From Streptomyces rapamycinicus NRRL 5491 (GTDB lineage: Bacteria; Actinomycetota; Actinomycetes; Streptomycetales; Streptomycetaceae), in assembly GCF_024298965.1 (NCBI RefSeq), contig NZ_CP085193.1, forward strand, positions 12,214,001 to 12,278,000: 64,000 nt of DNA, written 5' to 3'. Positions 55,887 to 63,991 of the stretch are shown one piece after another. The number at the start of each line of letters is the position of its first letter. Within the stretch, counting starts at the first letter, position 1. Position numbers and translations under genes: made by a program. Under the pieces are notes generated by a model. It had not been told where the DNA came from and searched no databases. It saw nothing but the letters and a program-made list of their open reading frames with translations.

Positions 55887-56881
55887 TGGCGAGTTCGCCG
55901 CGGCCCGGCCGGGTTTCGCTGTTTTTCCCCATCATGCCGCTGCAGCCGCAGCCCTTTGCCGACTTCGCCGAGCTGGTGCGCGACACCGGTCTGGCCAGAC
56001 TCTGGACGGGGCAGAGCCTCTCCTACGAACCCCACCAACTGTTCTCGTATCTCGCCGGCCGCGGGCTCCACATACCGGTGGGCACCGCGATCTCGGTGAT
56101 GCCACTGCGGCATCCGCTCGAAGCGGCGATGGCAGCCCGCTCGTTGGCGCTGTTCAGCGGACGGTCCGTGGTCGCCGGGTTCGGCTACGGTAGCGCGGAC
56201 ATGGTGGCCCTGCTGCGCGGCACCCGATACGCAAGCCCGCTGACGGCGACCCGGGAGTACCTCTCGATGGTCCGTGCCCTGGTGAACGGCGAACGGGTCA
56301 GGCAGGCCGGCGAGTATCACTATCTGGAGGGCATGCTCCCTCCCATGCCCTCGGAGTATCCCCGGATCGAGGTCGGGGCGGGGGTGTTGCGCGCCGGTAT
56401 GGCGCGCGTGGTTGGGGAGACGGCCGACGTCGCCATCACCTGGCTCACTCCCTTGCCCCATGTCCAGGACGTTCTGGCACCCGCGATAAAGGCGGGAGCG
56501 CACAGCCGGGGGCGTGCCGTCCCACGCATCGTCTCGATCGTGCACTTCGCCGTGGACCGCCCGGGGCGCCGTCCGTACGATCTGGTGCTGACGGCCAATC
56601 GAGGCCACCTGAGCATGCCGCACTACACGGCTATGTTGCGTGGCGCGGGGGTGGACGCCGACCCGTCGGATCCGGCCGCCGGAGCCGCCGCGCTTGTGGA
56701 CTCCGGCGTCTTTGTGGTCGGCACCGCCAGGGAGATCGCGTCACGGGTCACCGAATACCTGCGCTCGGAAGTGGACGAGGTCGTGCTCTCACCCGCAGGC
56801 GTCATGATGCGGGAAGGCGTCAAGGCCGCGCTCACCGACGTCCACGAGGTTGTCGCCGAGCTGGGGGACGCCTTTTTCTGA
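55886..56881 (+). CDS. LLM-class flavin/F420-dependent oxidoreductase
   Basis: 331 residues from ATG 55886. Luciferase-like barrel: VSLFFPIMPLQPQPFADFAE, LARLWTGQSLSYEPHQLFSY, GTAISVMPLRHPLEAAMAAR, and SGRSVVAGFGYGSADM. It lies 231 bases upstream of the RiPP precursor on the same strand. Lanthipeptide loci of the LxmJ/LanJ_C type carry a luciferase-like reductase that hydrogenates dehydro-residues to D-amino acids; that role is a reasonable inference here, not shown. Confidence 0.82.
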   Translation: MASSPRPGRVSLFFPIMPLQPQPFADFAELVRDTGLARLWTGQSLSYEPHQLFSYLAGRGLHIPVGTAISVMPLRHPLEAAMAARSLALFSGRSVVAGFGYGSADMVALLRGTRYASPLTATREYLSMVRALVNGERVRQAGEYHYLEGMLPPMPSEYPRIEVGAGVLRAGMARVVGETADVAITWLTPLPHVQDVLAPAIKAGAHSRGRAVPRIVSIVHFAVDRPGRRPYDLVLTANRGHLSMPHYTAMLRGAGVDADPSDPAAGAAALVDSGVFVVGTAREIASRVTEYLRSEVDEVVLSPAGVMMREGVKAALTDVHEVVAELGDAFF

Positions 56882-57021
56882 GCACGCGGAAAAATCCCCG
56901 AATTCCCGTATTCAAATACACTCAGGAATCGCCGAAATGCGCGCCGAGTTATTTTCGCTCGGCCACTCCAGCATGCCCTGAATTCCGGTTCTCGCACTAT
57001 ATATAATCTCTTCCGAAGCGC

Positions 57022-57050
57022 TTGCAATTCGCCGGTAATACGCCTATAAA
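57022..57050 (+). promoter_or_regulatory. sigma70-like promoter of the RiPP precursor
   Basis: -35 TTGCAA (57022-57027), 17-base spacer, -10 TATAAA (57045-57050). The -10 overlaps a small inverted repeat CCTAT-AAAA-ATAGG (57043-57056), a possible operator. The region is markedly AT-rich for this genome. The start codon is 63 bases downstream. Confidence 0.65.
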
Positions 57051-57112
57051 AATAGGTGTGAGGCGCTCAACGAAATGCGCCGACCGAGCATCGACAACCG
57101 AAAGGAAAAATC

Positions 57113-57256
57113 ATGAACACCGAGACGCTCTTCGAGGGTTACAGCACCTACACCGACGCCGACAAGCTGGCGGCCAGCTCCCAGGCCGATGAGGCACCGG
57201 CCACGATCACCCTGTCCGTGGCCACCGTCATTCTCACCATCCAGCAGGGCTGCTGA
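57113..57256 (+). CDS. RiPP precursor peptide (class V lanthipeptide/thioamitide-like)
   Basis: 47 residues starting MNTETLFEGYSTYTDADKLA, with AAAGGA six bases before ATG 57113; too short for ordinary ORF cut-offs. The leader is acidic (DADKLAASSQADEAP). The C-terminus SVATVILTIQQGC ends in the only Cys, with a Thr five residues before it, the spacing used for AviMeCys in thioviridamide (TVAFHC). Taking Ser35 as core residue 1 gives 13 residues with Ser1, Thr8 and Cys13 as in thioviridamide. Core length is inferred. It has its own promoter, is followed by two hairpins, and precedes genes for LxmK-, LxmY- and cysteine-decarboxylase-like enzymes. Confidence 0.85.
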   Translation: MNTETLFEGYSTYTDADKLAASSQADEAPATITLSVATVILTIQQGC

Positions 57257-57284
57257 CCCCACGTCGGCGCTGAAGAACGACTGA

Positions 57285-57311
57285 GGCGCCGGGGCTGACG
57301 ACTCCGGCGCC
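57285..57311 (+). terminator. hairpin 1 after the precursor gene
   Basis: GGCGCCGG (57285-57292) pairs with CCGGCGCC (57304-57311), 8 bp with an 11-base loop, 28 bases after the precursor stop. First of two hairpins in a row. Confidence 0.6.
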
Positions 57312-57313
57312 GA

Positions 57314-57348
57314 GGATGGGGGCGCGGACTCGTGCCGCGCCCCCATCC
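57314..57348 (+). terminator. hairpin 2 after the precursor gene
   Basis: A perfect 14-bp stem: arms 57314-57327 (GGATGGGGGCGCGG) and 57335-57348 with a 7-base loop. No U-run follows. Placed between precursor and peptidase genes, it probably works as an attenuator so that the precursor transcript is in excess over the enzyme transcripts, as in many RiPP operons. Confidence 0.7.
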
Positions 57349-57390
57349 GCCCCCTTCCGCAACGGATGGCGCACTCGGAGAAAGTGATCG

Positions 57391-58710
57391 GTGAACGCAA
57401 TGCAGCAACTGATTCTCGACAATGGCCTCACGGTCCTTCTCGCCCCGCGTGCCGCCGCGTCGGCCATGGCTGTCAGCGTTCACTACGACGTGGGATTCCG
57501 ATCGGAACCCGAGGGACGCAGCGGGTTCGCCCACCTCTTCGAGCACCTCATGTTCCAGGGCAGCGCGCAGTATCCCAAACTGGACCACTGGCGCTATGTG
57601 CAGGGGCTCGGCGGTGTCGTCAACGGATCGACCCATCAGGACTACACGGATTACTACCAGGTTTTGCCACGCGACGGCTTGCCGCACATCCTCGCGATGG
57701 AGGCCGACCGGATGGCGTCACTGCTGATCACCGAGGAGAACCTCGACAACCAGCGAACCGTCGTGAAGGAGGAAATCCGCCTCAACATCCTCAACCGAGC
57801 ATACGGTGGATTCCCCTGGATCCCGCTGCCCGCCCTGCTCTACCGCACGTACCCCAACGCGCACAACGGATACGGTGACTTCTCCGACCTCGAATCCGCG
57901 ACGGTTGACGAAGCCGCCGAGTTCTACTCCGCGCACTACGTGCCCTCCAACGCCGTGCTCACGATTGCCGGGGCCTTCGACGCCGACCAGGCCATCGCCC
58001 TCGTCGACCGCTCCTTCGGCGGTCTGCCCAAGCGGCCCAGGCCCGTGCGGCCCTCGCTGGAAGAGCCCCGGCCGTCCCGTACGGTGAAGGCAAGTCAGGT
58101 GGACGCGCACGCGCCGATGCCCGCGCTGGCCGTCGGCTACCGGCTACCGGACCCCGCCACCGACCTGGACTCCTACCTCGCCCATATGGTGCTGTGGGAG
58201 ACGCTCGCCGGTGGCAGCTCCTCCCCGCTGTACACGCGGCTGGTCCGGGACCGGAACCTGGCCGTCGGCCTCGCCGGCGGCTGCGGCCTGTTCGGCCCGC
58301 TGGACGCCCGCGCCCCCGACACCCTCGCCATGGTCGTCACCCACCACCCGGAGACCGACCCCGACGCCCTCCTCAGCGAGGTGGACCGGGAACTGGCCGG
58401 CCTGAGCGACGCGCGCACTACCCGTGACCTCGCGCACCTGGCGACCCGCCGTCTCGCCGCCCGGGCCGGCCGGCGCAACGCCGACCTGTTGGCTCACACG
58501 CGTTCTCTGGGCGCCTGCCAACTCCTGTACGGCCGGGCGGCCCTCGTGGACCAGCTGCCCGAACGGCTCGGTGCGGTGCCGGCCGACGCCATCGCCGGCG
58601 CGGCCGGTGAACTCCTGGCCAGTACCCGGGCGGTGCTGCGCCTGGCCCCCGCCCAGGCCACTCTTGCGTCCGCGGGCCACTCAGCGACAAGGACGGCACT
58701 GACGCGATGA
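57391..58710 (+). CDS. M16 family zinc peptidase, active-site subunit
   Basis: 439 residues from GTG 57391, 6 bases after GGAGAAAG. The inverted zinc motif HxxEH is present in GFAHLFEHLMFQGSAQ near residue 50, and the third ligand Glu is expected in TVVKEEIRLN about 75 residues later. The C-terminal M16 half follows (MPALAVGYRLPDPATDLDSY onward). It overlaps the next gene, a related subunit without the motif, by ATGA, so a heterodimer is likely. In this locus the probable job is removal of the RiPP leader or degradation of uncyclised peptide. Confidence 0.88.
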   Translation: MNAMQQLILDNGLTVLLAPRAAASAMAVSVHYDVGFRSEPEGRSGFAHLFEHLMFQGSAQYPKLDHWRYVQGLGGVVNGSTHQDYTDYYQVLPRDGLPHILAMEADRMASLLITEENLDNQRTVVKEEIRLNILNRAYGGFPWIPLPALLYRTYPNAHNGYGDFSDLESATVDEAAEFYSAHYVPSNAVLTIAGAFDADQAIALVDRSFGGLPKRPRPVRPSLEEPRPSRTVKASQVDAHAPMPALAVGYRLPDPATDLDSYLAHMVLWETLAGGSSSPLYTRLVRDRNLAVGLAGGCGLFGPLDARAPDTLAMVVTHHPETDPDALLSEVDRELAGLSDARTTRDLAHLATRRLAARAGRRNADLLAHTRSLGACQLLYGRAALVDQLPERLGAVPADAIAGAAGELLASTRAVLRLAPAQATLASAGHSATRTALTR

Positions 58711-60050
58711 ACGATGACGCCCTTCTCGACACCACCCTGGAGAACCGGCTGCGACTCGTGGTGGTGTCCGATCGCACCGTGCCCCTGGTGGAGATCCGGC
58801 TGAGCATTCCCTGCGCGGGCGTCGGCGAGGCGCACGCCGCCACCGCCCAGGTGCTCAGCGACGTCCTCCTGCGGCCCACCGACGGGGTGCCGGCGACCCG
58901 GTCCACGGCCTGGCGGGTCGCCGACCTGGACTCCGGTCGGGACGTCGACCGGCTGGGCGTGTTCGGCTACAGCCCAGCAGCGTCGCTCAAAACGGTGCTG
59001 CGCGGCATCGCGGCGTGCCTGACGGAACCCCATTACCCCGACGCCGCGGTTCGCCATGCCCGTGAACGGCTGGCCGCCCAGGTCGGCATCGGGCGCGGCG
59101 AAGCCCGCTGGACGGCGCTGGCCGCGGTGCTGCGCCGGAGGCATCCCGCCCATGCGACGCCCTGTGACATCCCCGCGCCACACGCGGTGGCCGCCGTCGA
59201 ACCCGCGGCGGTCCGGGCACTGCACCGCTCCCGGATCGTGCCGCGCGGGGCGACGCTGGTCCTCGTCGGAGACGTCCGGCCGGCGCGGGCCAGGGCGCTG
59301 GTCGAGCATGTCTTCGCGGCGTGGCGGGGAGCGGGGGAGCCGAACGAGGTCGTGTCCCTGGTTCCTCCGGTCGGCCACGAGCTGGCACTCGTTCACCGGC
59401 CACGATCGGCCCAGGCCGAACTGCTGATGGCCGGCCGGGCCCCGCGCCGGGATGATGAACGGCGGCCGGCCTTCGACATCGCCAACACCGTGTTCGGCGG
59501 CGGCGTCGCCTCCCGGCTGAGCCGAAACGTGCGGGAGAGCAAGGGCTACGCGTATCTGGCGGGCTCGGCCGTTGAGTTACTCGTCGACACGCCGACCACG
59601 ATGGTGCGCCTCGCTGTCAGCGAGGGTTCCGCGGCGGATGCCCTGACGGAGACCCGCGGGGAGCTCGTCGCCCTGTCCGAGTCGCACGTCACGCAAGAGG
59701 AGTTCGACATGGCGAAACGCCTCTTGGCGGGCCGGTTCGTGCTGGCGGGGGTGTCGCCGTCCTCCTACGCGACGTTTCTGGTCAACCTGATCGCCGAAGG
59801 CGTCGATCCGGGGTGGGTCCGCGGGTATCCGCGGCGCCTGGCGGCCGTCAGCAGGGCGGACGTCCTCGCGGCTGCGAGAACCTACCTCGCTCCCGATGCG
59901 CTCGACACCGTTGTCGTCGGCGACGCTGACGCGCTGGCCGGCCCGCTCGCACGGATCGAGAGCCTGCGCGTCCGGCGGTTCGAGCAGCTCGACGATGTCG
60001 TCGCAGCACCCGCCGCACCCCCGGCCCACCTGACGCGGAACGCCCGATGA
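58707..60050 (+). CDS. M16 family peptidase-like, non-catalytic subunit
   Basis: 447 residues. M16 fold throughout, but the HxxEH site is replaced by AATAQVLSDVLL. It keeps the C-terminal family segment VFGGGVASRLSRNVRESKGY, containing the Arg/Tyr region that binds substrate in two-subunit M16 enzymes. Together with the preceding gene it resembles the alpha/beta arrangement of processing peptidases and of the paired M16 proteins of some RiPP clusters. Confidence 0.87.
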   Translation: MNDDALLDTTLENRLRLVVVSDRTVPLVEIRLSIPCAGVGEAHAATAQVLSDVLLRPTDGVPATRSTAWRVADLDSGRDVDRLGVFGYSPAASLKTVLRGIAACLTEPHYPDAAVRHARERLAAQVGIGRGEARWTALAAVLRRRHPAHATPCDIPAPHAVAAVEPAAVRALHRSRIVPRGATLVLVGDVRPARARALVEHVFAAWRGAGEPNEVVSLVPPVGHELALVHRPRSAQAELLMAGRAPRRDDERRPAFDIANTVFGGGVASRLSRNVRESKGYAYLAGSAVELLVDTPTTMVRLAVSEGSAADALTETRGELVALSESHVTQEEFDMAKRLLAGRFVLAGVSPSSYATFLVNLIAEGVDPGWVRGYPRRLAAVSRADVLAAARTYLAPDALDTVVVGDADALAGPLARIESLRVRRFEQLDDVVAAPAAPPAHLTRNAR

Positions 60051-60094
60051 CACCGGCCGGCAACCCACACCCGTTCACCGGCAAGGAGAACCCG

Positions 60095-60919
60095 ATGACC
60101 ACCGACCACCGCACCGTACTCATCACCGGCGCCACGAGCGGGCTGGGGAGCGCCGTCGCAGAACGGCTGGCCGCGCCGGGCACGACGCTCCTGCTGCACG
60201 GACGCGACCCGGACCGGCTGCACGTCCTGTGCCACGAGCTGAAGGAGCGGGGCGCGACGGCGCACCCCTACGTGGCGGATTTAGCCGAGCTGGAGGAGGT
60301 CCGCGATCTCGGCCGGCGCGTGGTGGCCGAGTGGCCCCGGGTCGACGTACTGATCAACAACGCGGGCGTCGGCCCTGGAAGCGCGGGAGCAGCCCGCGAG
60401 CTCAGCCGGGACGGGCACGAACTGCGGTTCGCGGTGAACTACCTGGCGCCCTACGTGCTGACCCGCCTGCTCCTGCCCGCCCTCGAGCGGTCCGTCGCGG
60501 CCCGCGTGGTGAACGTGGGCTCTGCGGCACAGGCCGACATCGACCTCGGTGACCTGACGATGGACCGCGGCTACGACGGGTGGCTCGCCTACGGCCGGGC
60601 GAAGCTGGCGCTGGCCTCGTTCAGCGTCGACCTCGCCGAGGAACTCGCCGGAACGGGGATCACCGTCACCTGCCTGCATCCTGCCGATCTCATGCCGACC
60701 CGGTTGGTGCTGGAAACGGGACTGCGGCCCCTGTCCACCATCGAGGAGGGAACCCAGGCCGTCCTCCGGCTGGTCAGCGCCCCCGCGGCGGAGACGGGGA
60801 CGGGCACCTACCACCACGGCCTGACCCCGGCGGAACCTCACTCCGACATCTCGCATCCCACCAAGCGCCGTCTCCTTCGGGACGCCACCGAGCGCATCCT
60901 GGCCGGACGGCCCGCGTGA
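60095..60919 (+). CDS. short-chain dehydrogenase/reductase of the RiPP locus
   Basis: 274 residues from ATG 60095, 6 bases after AAGGAG. Classical SDR motifs: VLITGATSGLGSAVAERL, LINNAGVGPG, and the active-site segment YGRAKLALASFS (Tyr-x-x-x-Lys) with a Ser in NVGSAAQ. C-terminus carries TYHHGLTPAEPHSDISHP. A known precedent is ElxO of the epilancin pathway, which reduces an N-terminal pyruvyl group to lactyl; the Ser at core position 1 here could give such a pyruvyl after dehydration and leader removal. That role is inference. Confidence 0.85.
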   Translation: MTTDHRTVLITGATSGLGSAVAERLAAPGTTLLLHGRDPDRLHVLCHELKERGATAHPYVADLAELEEVRDLGRRVVAEWPRVDVLINNAGVGPGSAGAARELSRDGHELRFAVNYLAPYVLTRLLLPALERSVAARVVNVGSAAQADIDLGDLTMDRGYDGWLAYGRAKLALASFSVDLAEELAGTGITVTCLHPADLMPTRLVLETGLRPLSTIEEGTQAVLRLVSAPAAETGTGTYHHGLTPAEPHSDISHPTKRRLLRDATERILAGRPA

Positions 60920-61191
60920 GACGGGCCCGCACCCGCTCGCGGTCACGTGCGGATCTCCTGCCGCAGGCGCCGCAATGGCGGTCCTGGAGCGAGACCCAGC
61001 TCCTCCGCCGGCCGCCGGCTGACTTTCAGGCAGTGATCGAGCGCCTCCTCTTGAGTCCCATCTCGGCCGACTGCCGCTCGACCGCGACGAGCTCCCGCGA
61101 CCGGCCCGACCACGGGGTGCCCGGCTCGCTGAACGCCTCATGACGTCACACCCGCAGCGCCACACGACTTGCTCTAAGGATGTGAGCCAGA
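60920..61191. other. intergenic stretch in the RiPP locus
   Basis: About 270 bases between the dehydrogenase and the LxmK-like kinase, both on the plus strand. I see no gene or strong hairpin; an internal promoter for the kinase unit may lie here. Confidence 0.35.
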
Positions 61192-62319
61192 ATGGAGAGG
61201 AAGAACGTCGATCCCATGCCGGTCGACCAGTTTCCTGAGCTCAACGAATTGCTGAGCCGACTGGGTCTGGGGAAGCTGACCGACGACGGTGTGTCCGCCT
61301 ACCCAGGGCGCAACGACAACTGGGTCGGCACCACCTCGGCCGGTTCCGCCGTCTTCGCCAAGCGGCTGGTCGGCCAACCGCGGGACATCGCTCCGCGCCT
61401 GCGCCGCTCCCGGTCCTTCCACGCTCTGGTCGAACGCGCCAACGCGCCGGAGCTGCGCGCCCCGCGGCTGCTCGGGGCCGATGACGCGACCGGTCTGGAG
61501 GTCTTCGAGCATCTCAACGAGGGACGCTCCGGAGCCGAACTGGCCGCGGCGGACGCGTTCGACGACACGCTCGCCCACCGGGCCGGACGCCTGGTCGCGC
61601 TGCTGCACACGGCTCCCGTCGAGGCCATGGCACCCCAGCTCGACCGCTCCCTGCCCAAGTTCCCCAACGTCGAGCTGAACGCCGCCCTGCCGGTGGAGCT
61701 GTTTGTCTCCCTCACCGGCGCCGAACTCGACTTCTGGCGCATCATCCACCAGGATCCGCAGCTGGCGGGGGCACTGGCCCGGCTGCGGGACCACGAGCGT
61801 GCGGTGCCGGTCTGCCCCACCCACTGCGACCTGCGCCTGGACCAGTTCCTGTGCACCGGGGACGGCCTGTTCCTCACCGACGGAGAGGAGTTCCGCCTGG
61901 CGGATCCCGCACGGGATGTGGGGAGCTTCGCCGGGGAGTGGCTGCACCAGGCCATCACCTGGATCACCGAGGGCGAGGCCCCCGGCGAGGCGGACGAACG
62001 CTTCACCGGCGCGCTCACCCACCAGGAGATCATCGCGCGCGGCGTACACAGGCTGAACAGGCTCCGGCCCCGGGTGAGCGCCTTCTGGGTCGGCTACCGG
62101 TCGGTCTCCCCGGAGCACGACCCCGGGTTCACCGCCCGGGCGGCCGCCATGGCCGGCTGGCACCTCATCGACCGCGCCATGGCCGTGGCCGGGCACGGCG
62201 CCCGCCTGCCTGCCGTGTCACGTGCCGCGATGGGCATCGGACGCACCATCCTGCTCGCTCCGGAGAGGTACATCGAGACCCTGGGCCTCGGCGCCCTCGA
62301 ACTGCGGGAGGCAGCATGA
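61192..62319 (+). CDS. LxmK-like class V lanthionine synthetase kinase subunit (APH fold)
   Basis: 375 residues from ATG 61192 (ATG 61216 is an alternative). Kinase landmarks of the APH-like group: N-lobe SAVFAKRLVGQP, catalytic loop CPTHCDLRLDQFLCTGDG (His-Cys-Asp with the Arg/Asp positions) and the metal-binding DGEEFRLADPARDVGSFAGE. The C-terminal helices include HLIDRAMAVAGHG. Class V lanthipeptide and thioamitide loci use such a kinase with a HopA1-type protein to phosphorylate and dehydrate Ser/Thr. The next gene overlaps it (ATGA) and encodes that partner. Confidence 0.85.
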   Translation: MERKNVDPMPVDQFPELNELLSRLGLGKLTDDGVSAYPGRNDNWVGTTSAGSAVFAKRLVGQPRDIAPRLRRSRSFHALVERANAPELRAPRLLGADDATGLEVFEHLNEGRSGAELAAADAFDDTLAHRAGRLVALLHTAPVEAMAPQLDRSLPKFPNVELNAALPVELFVSLTGAELDFWRIIHQDPQLAGALARLRDHERAVPVCPTHCDLRLDQFLCTGDGLFLTDGEEFRLADPARDVGSFAGEWLHQAITWITEGEAPGEADERFTGALTHQEIIARGVHRLNRLRPRVSAFWVGYRSVSPEHDPGFTARAAAMAGWHLIDRAMAVAGHGARLPAVSRAAMGIGRTILLAPERYIETLGLGALELREAA

Positions 62320-63323
62320 CCGGAACCGTCCCCCTCGCCCCCCGGCTGGCCGCGTTGCTCGAACAGGTCGATGTCGCGGACAACGGCCTGCGCGCCGCCA
62401 TCGGCGGCCGCACCGTGGAGGTGCCCGAGCCCGGCAAGCTGGCCGGCGCACTGTCCAGGCTGCTGTACGACCACGTGCACAGCGGCCGGCCCGAGCGCCC
62501 CGGACCGGCACCCCGAACGCTGCGCCACCCCCCGACCGAGCGGCTCATCGCCGCCGCCACCCCGCACCGCACCACGACCGTGCTCGCCGGGCCGCCCGCC
62601 GACGCCGACGCGGACGCGGACGCCGGCCGCGCCGACCCGCTGGTGCTGCTCCTCGACGGGGTCAAGGTGGCCGTGCCCCAGGAGCACTGCGCGCCCGAAG
62701 TCCCCATCACCACTGGACTGTTGAGCGTCCGGCTGCCGGCCATGCGCCCCAGGCTCTCGCCCGGCTTCTTCCTCGCCGACGGATCGCGCGGCCGACGGGC
62801 CGCCACCCCCGTGCTGCGGGTCTACGTCAACATTCAGCAGGTCCACGCCGCCCCGGCGGTCTGGGGCGCGGTACTGACCGTGCTGGAGGACGCCCACGCC
62901 GTCTACCGCGCCAAGGTCAGCTCGGCCCCCGACCTGTTCCCCCGCCGCGATGCCCTGGTGGTCTACCTGCCGCCGGAGTCCTGGGGGGCGGTGGCGACGG
63001 TGGCGTCGGCCGTCGCCGGCCTGCCCGGCGTTGGCACCGACACCTCGCCGTTCACCCACCAACTGGCCCCCGGCGTCAGCATCGCCTGGGAGCCGGAGGA
63101 CCGCCGACCGGGCCAGGCGGGCATGAGCTTCGGCGAACATCGCGCGTCGGCCGTGGCGGAAGGACTGGCGGCCGAGGCGGCCGTGACACGGACTTCCGGC
63201 GTCCGGGGCGAGCTCAGCCGCGAGCGGGCGGTCGCCAAGGCCCTCACGGACGCCGGCATCGACCCCGGGCAGCCGGCCCGCAACACCGGCTCGCCCGACA
63301 TCCCCGAACTGGGCGCGGCCTGA
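62316..63323 (+). CDS. HopA1-domain protein (LxmY-like dehydratase/lyase partner)
   Basis: 335 residues. After an N-terminal helical part (APRLAALLEQVDVADNGLRA), the HopA1 effector-like domain is seen from about residue 120: LRVYVNIQQVHAAPAVWGAV, DAHAVYRAKVSSAPDLFPRR, VVYLPPESWGAVA, PFTHQLAPGVSIAWEPEDRR, and QAGMSFGEHRASAVAEGL. Proteins of this type act as phospho-Ser/Thr lyases with LxmK/TvaC-like kinases. An unusual Asp/Ala repeat (DADADADAGRAD) lies near residue 95. Confidence 0.82.
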   Translation: MTGTVPLAPRLAALLEQVDVADNGLRAAIGGRTVEVPEPGKLAGALSRLLYDHVHSGRPERPGPAPRTLRHPPTERLIAAATPHRTTTVLAGPPADADADADAGRADPLVLLLDGVKVAVPQEHCAPEVPITTGLLSVRLPAMRPRLSPGFFLADGSRGRRAATPVLRVYVNIQQVHAAPAVWGAVLTVLEDAHAVYRAKVSSAPDLFPRRDALVVYLPPESWGAVATVASAVAGLPGVGTDTSPFTHQLAPGVSIAWEPEDRRPGQAGMSFGEHRASAVAEGLAAEAAVTRTSGVRGELSRERAVAKALTDAGIDPGQPARNTGSPDIPELGAA

Positions 63324-63991
63324 TGCACGGCGCCCACCACGGCCCCCGAGCTGCCGCGCCGGACGACCAGTGCACCCCGACGGCCCTGCGCCCGCCCCCC
63401 TGCGGTGTCCAACGGCTGCTGTACGTCGGAACCGGCGCCCTGAGCGTCGCCCACGCCCCGTTCTGGCTCAACTGGCTCCGGATGAGCTACCCCTCGCTGG
63501 ACGTGCGGACGGTGCTCACTCGCAGCGCCGAACGGTTCGTCACCCCCGGCGCGCTGGCGCCGATCGCCCGCCAGGAGGTACTGCGCGACGCCTGGCCAGA
63601 CGGCCCCGTGGTCCATGCCCCGCACGTGGAGTTCACCGAGTGGGCGCAGGCCGTCGTCGTCCACCCCGCCAGCATGCACTTCCTGGCCAGGCTGGCGCAG
63701 GGCCTGGCCGACACCCCGGTGCTGCTCGCGCTCCAGTGCGCGACGGTCCCCGTCGCCCTGGCCCCGTCCCTCCCCCCGGGCGGGCTGGCGTCACCGGCCT
63801 ACCGCCGGCACTTGGCGGCGCTGGCCGAGCGGCCCAACATGGCGATAGTGCCTCCCGTCCCGGGGCTGAGCACCACCACCGGCCGGACGGACGCCGCGGT
63901 CGCCGCTCCGCTGGGTGAGCTGATGGCCGCCCTGGAACGGTTGCGCGCCGCGCCGGACGGCGCCGCCGGGACAGCGGAGGCCCCCCGATGA
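63323..63991 (+). CDS. flavoprotein cysteine decarboxylase (HFCD family, LxmD/EpiD-like)
   Basis: 222 residues from ATG 63323, overlapping the preceding stop. HFCD features: N-terminal flavodoxin-like strand RLLYVGTGALSVAHAPFWLN, VRTVLTRSAERFVTPGAL, HAPHVEFTEWAQAVVVHPAS followed by MHFLARLAQGLAD (the PASANT-like motif) and VPLAL-like core. Such enzymes decarboxylate a C-terminal Cys to an enethiol for AviCys or AviMeCys, matching the precursor's terminal Cys. An in-frame N-terminal extension of about 25 residues is poorly conserved in character. Confidence 0.83.
   Translation: MHGAHHGPRAAAPDDQCTPTALRPPPCGVQRLLYVGTGALSVAHAPFWLNWLRMSYPSLDVRTVLTRSAERFVTPGALAPIARQEVLRDAWPDGPVVHAPHVEFTEWAQAVVVHPASMHFLARLAQGLADTPVLLALQCATVPVALAPSLPPGGLASPAYRRHLAALAERPNMAIVPPVPGLSTTTGRTDAAVAAPLGELMAALERLRAAPDGAAGTAEAPR

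Noticed and set aside
62580..62640. GC-rich Asp/Ala repeat in the HopA1-type gene as a possible separate element
   Set aside because: It keeps the frame and looks like a linker inside the protein.
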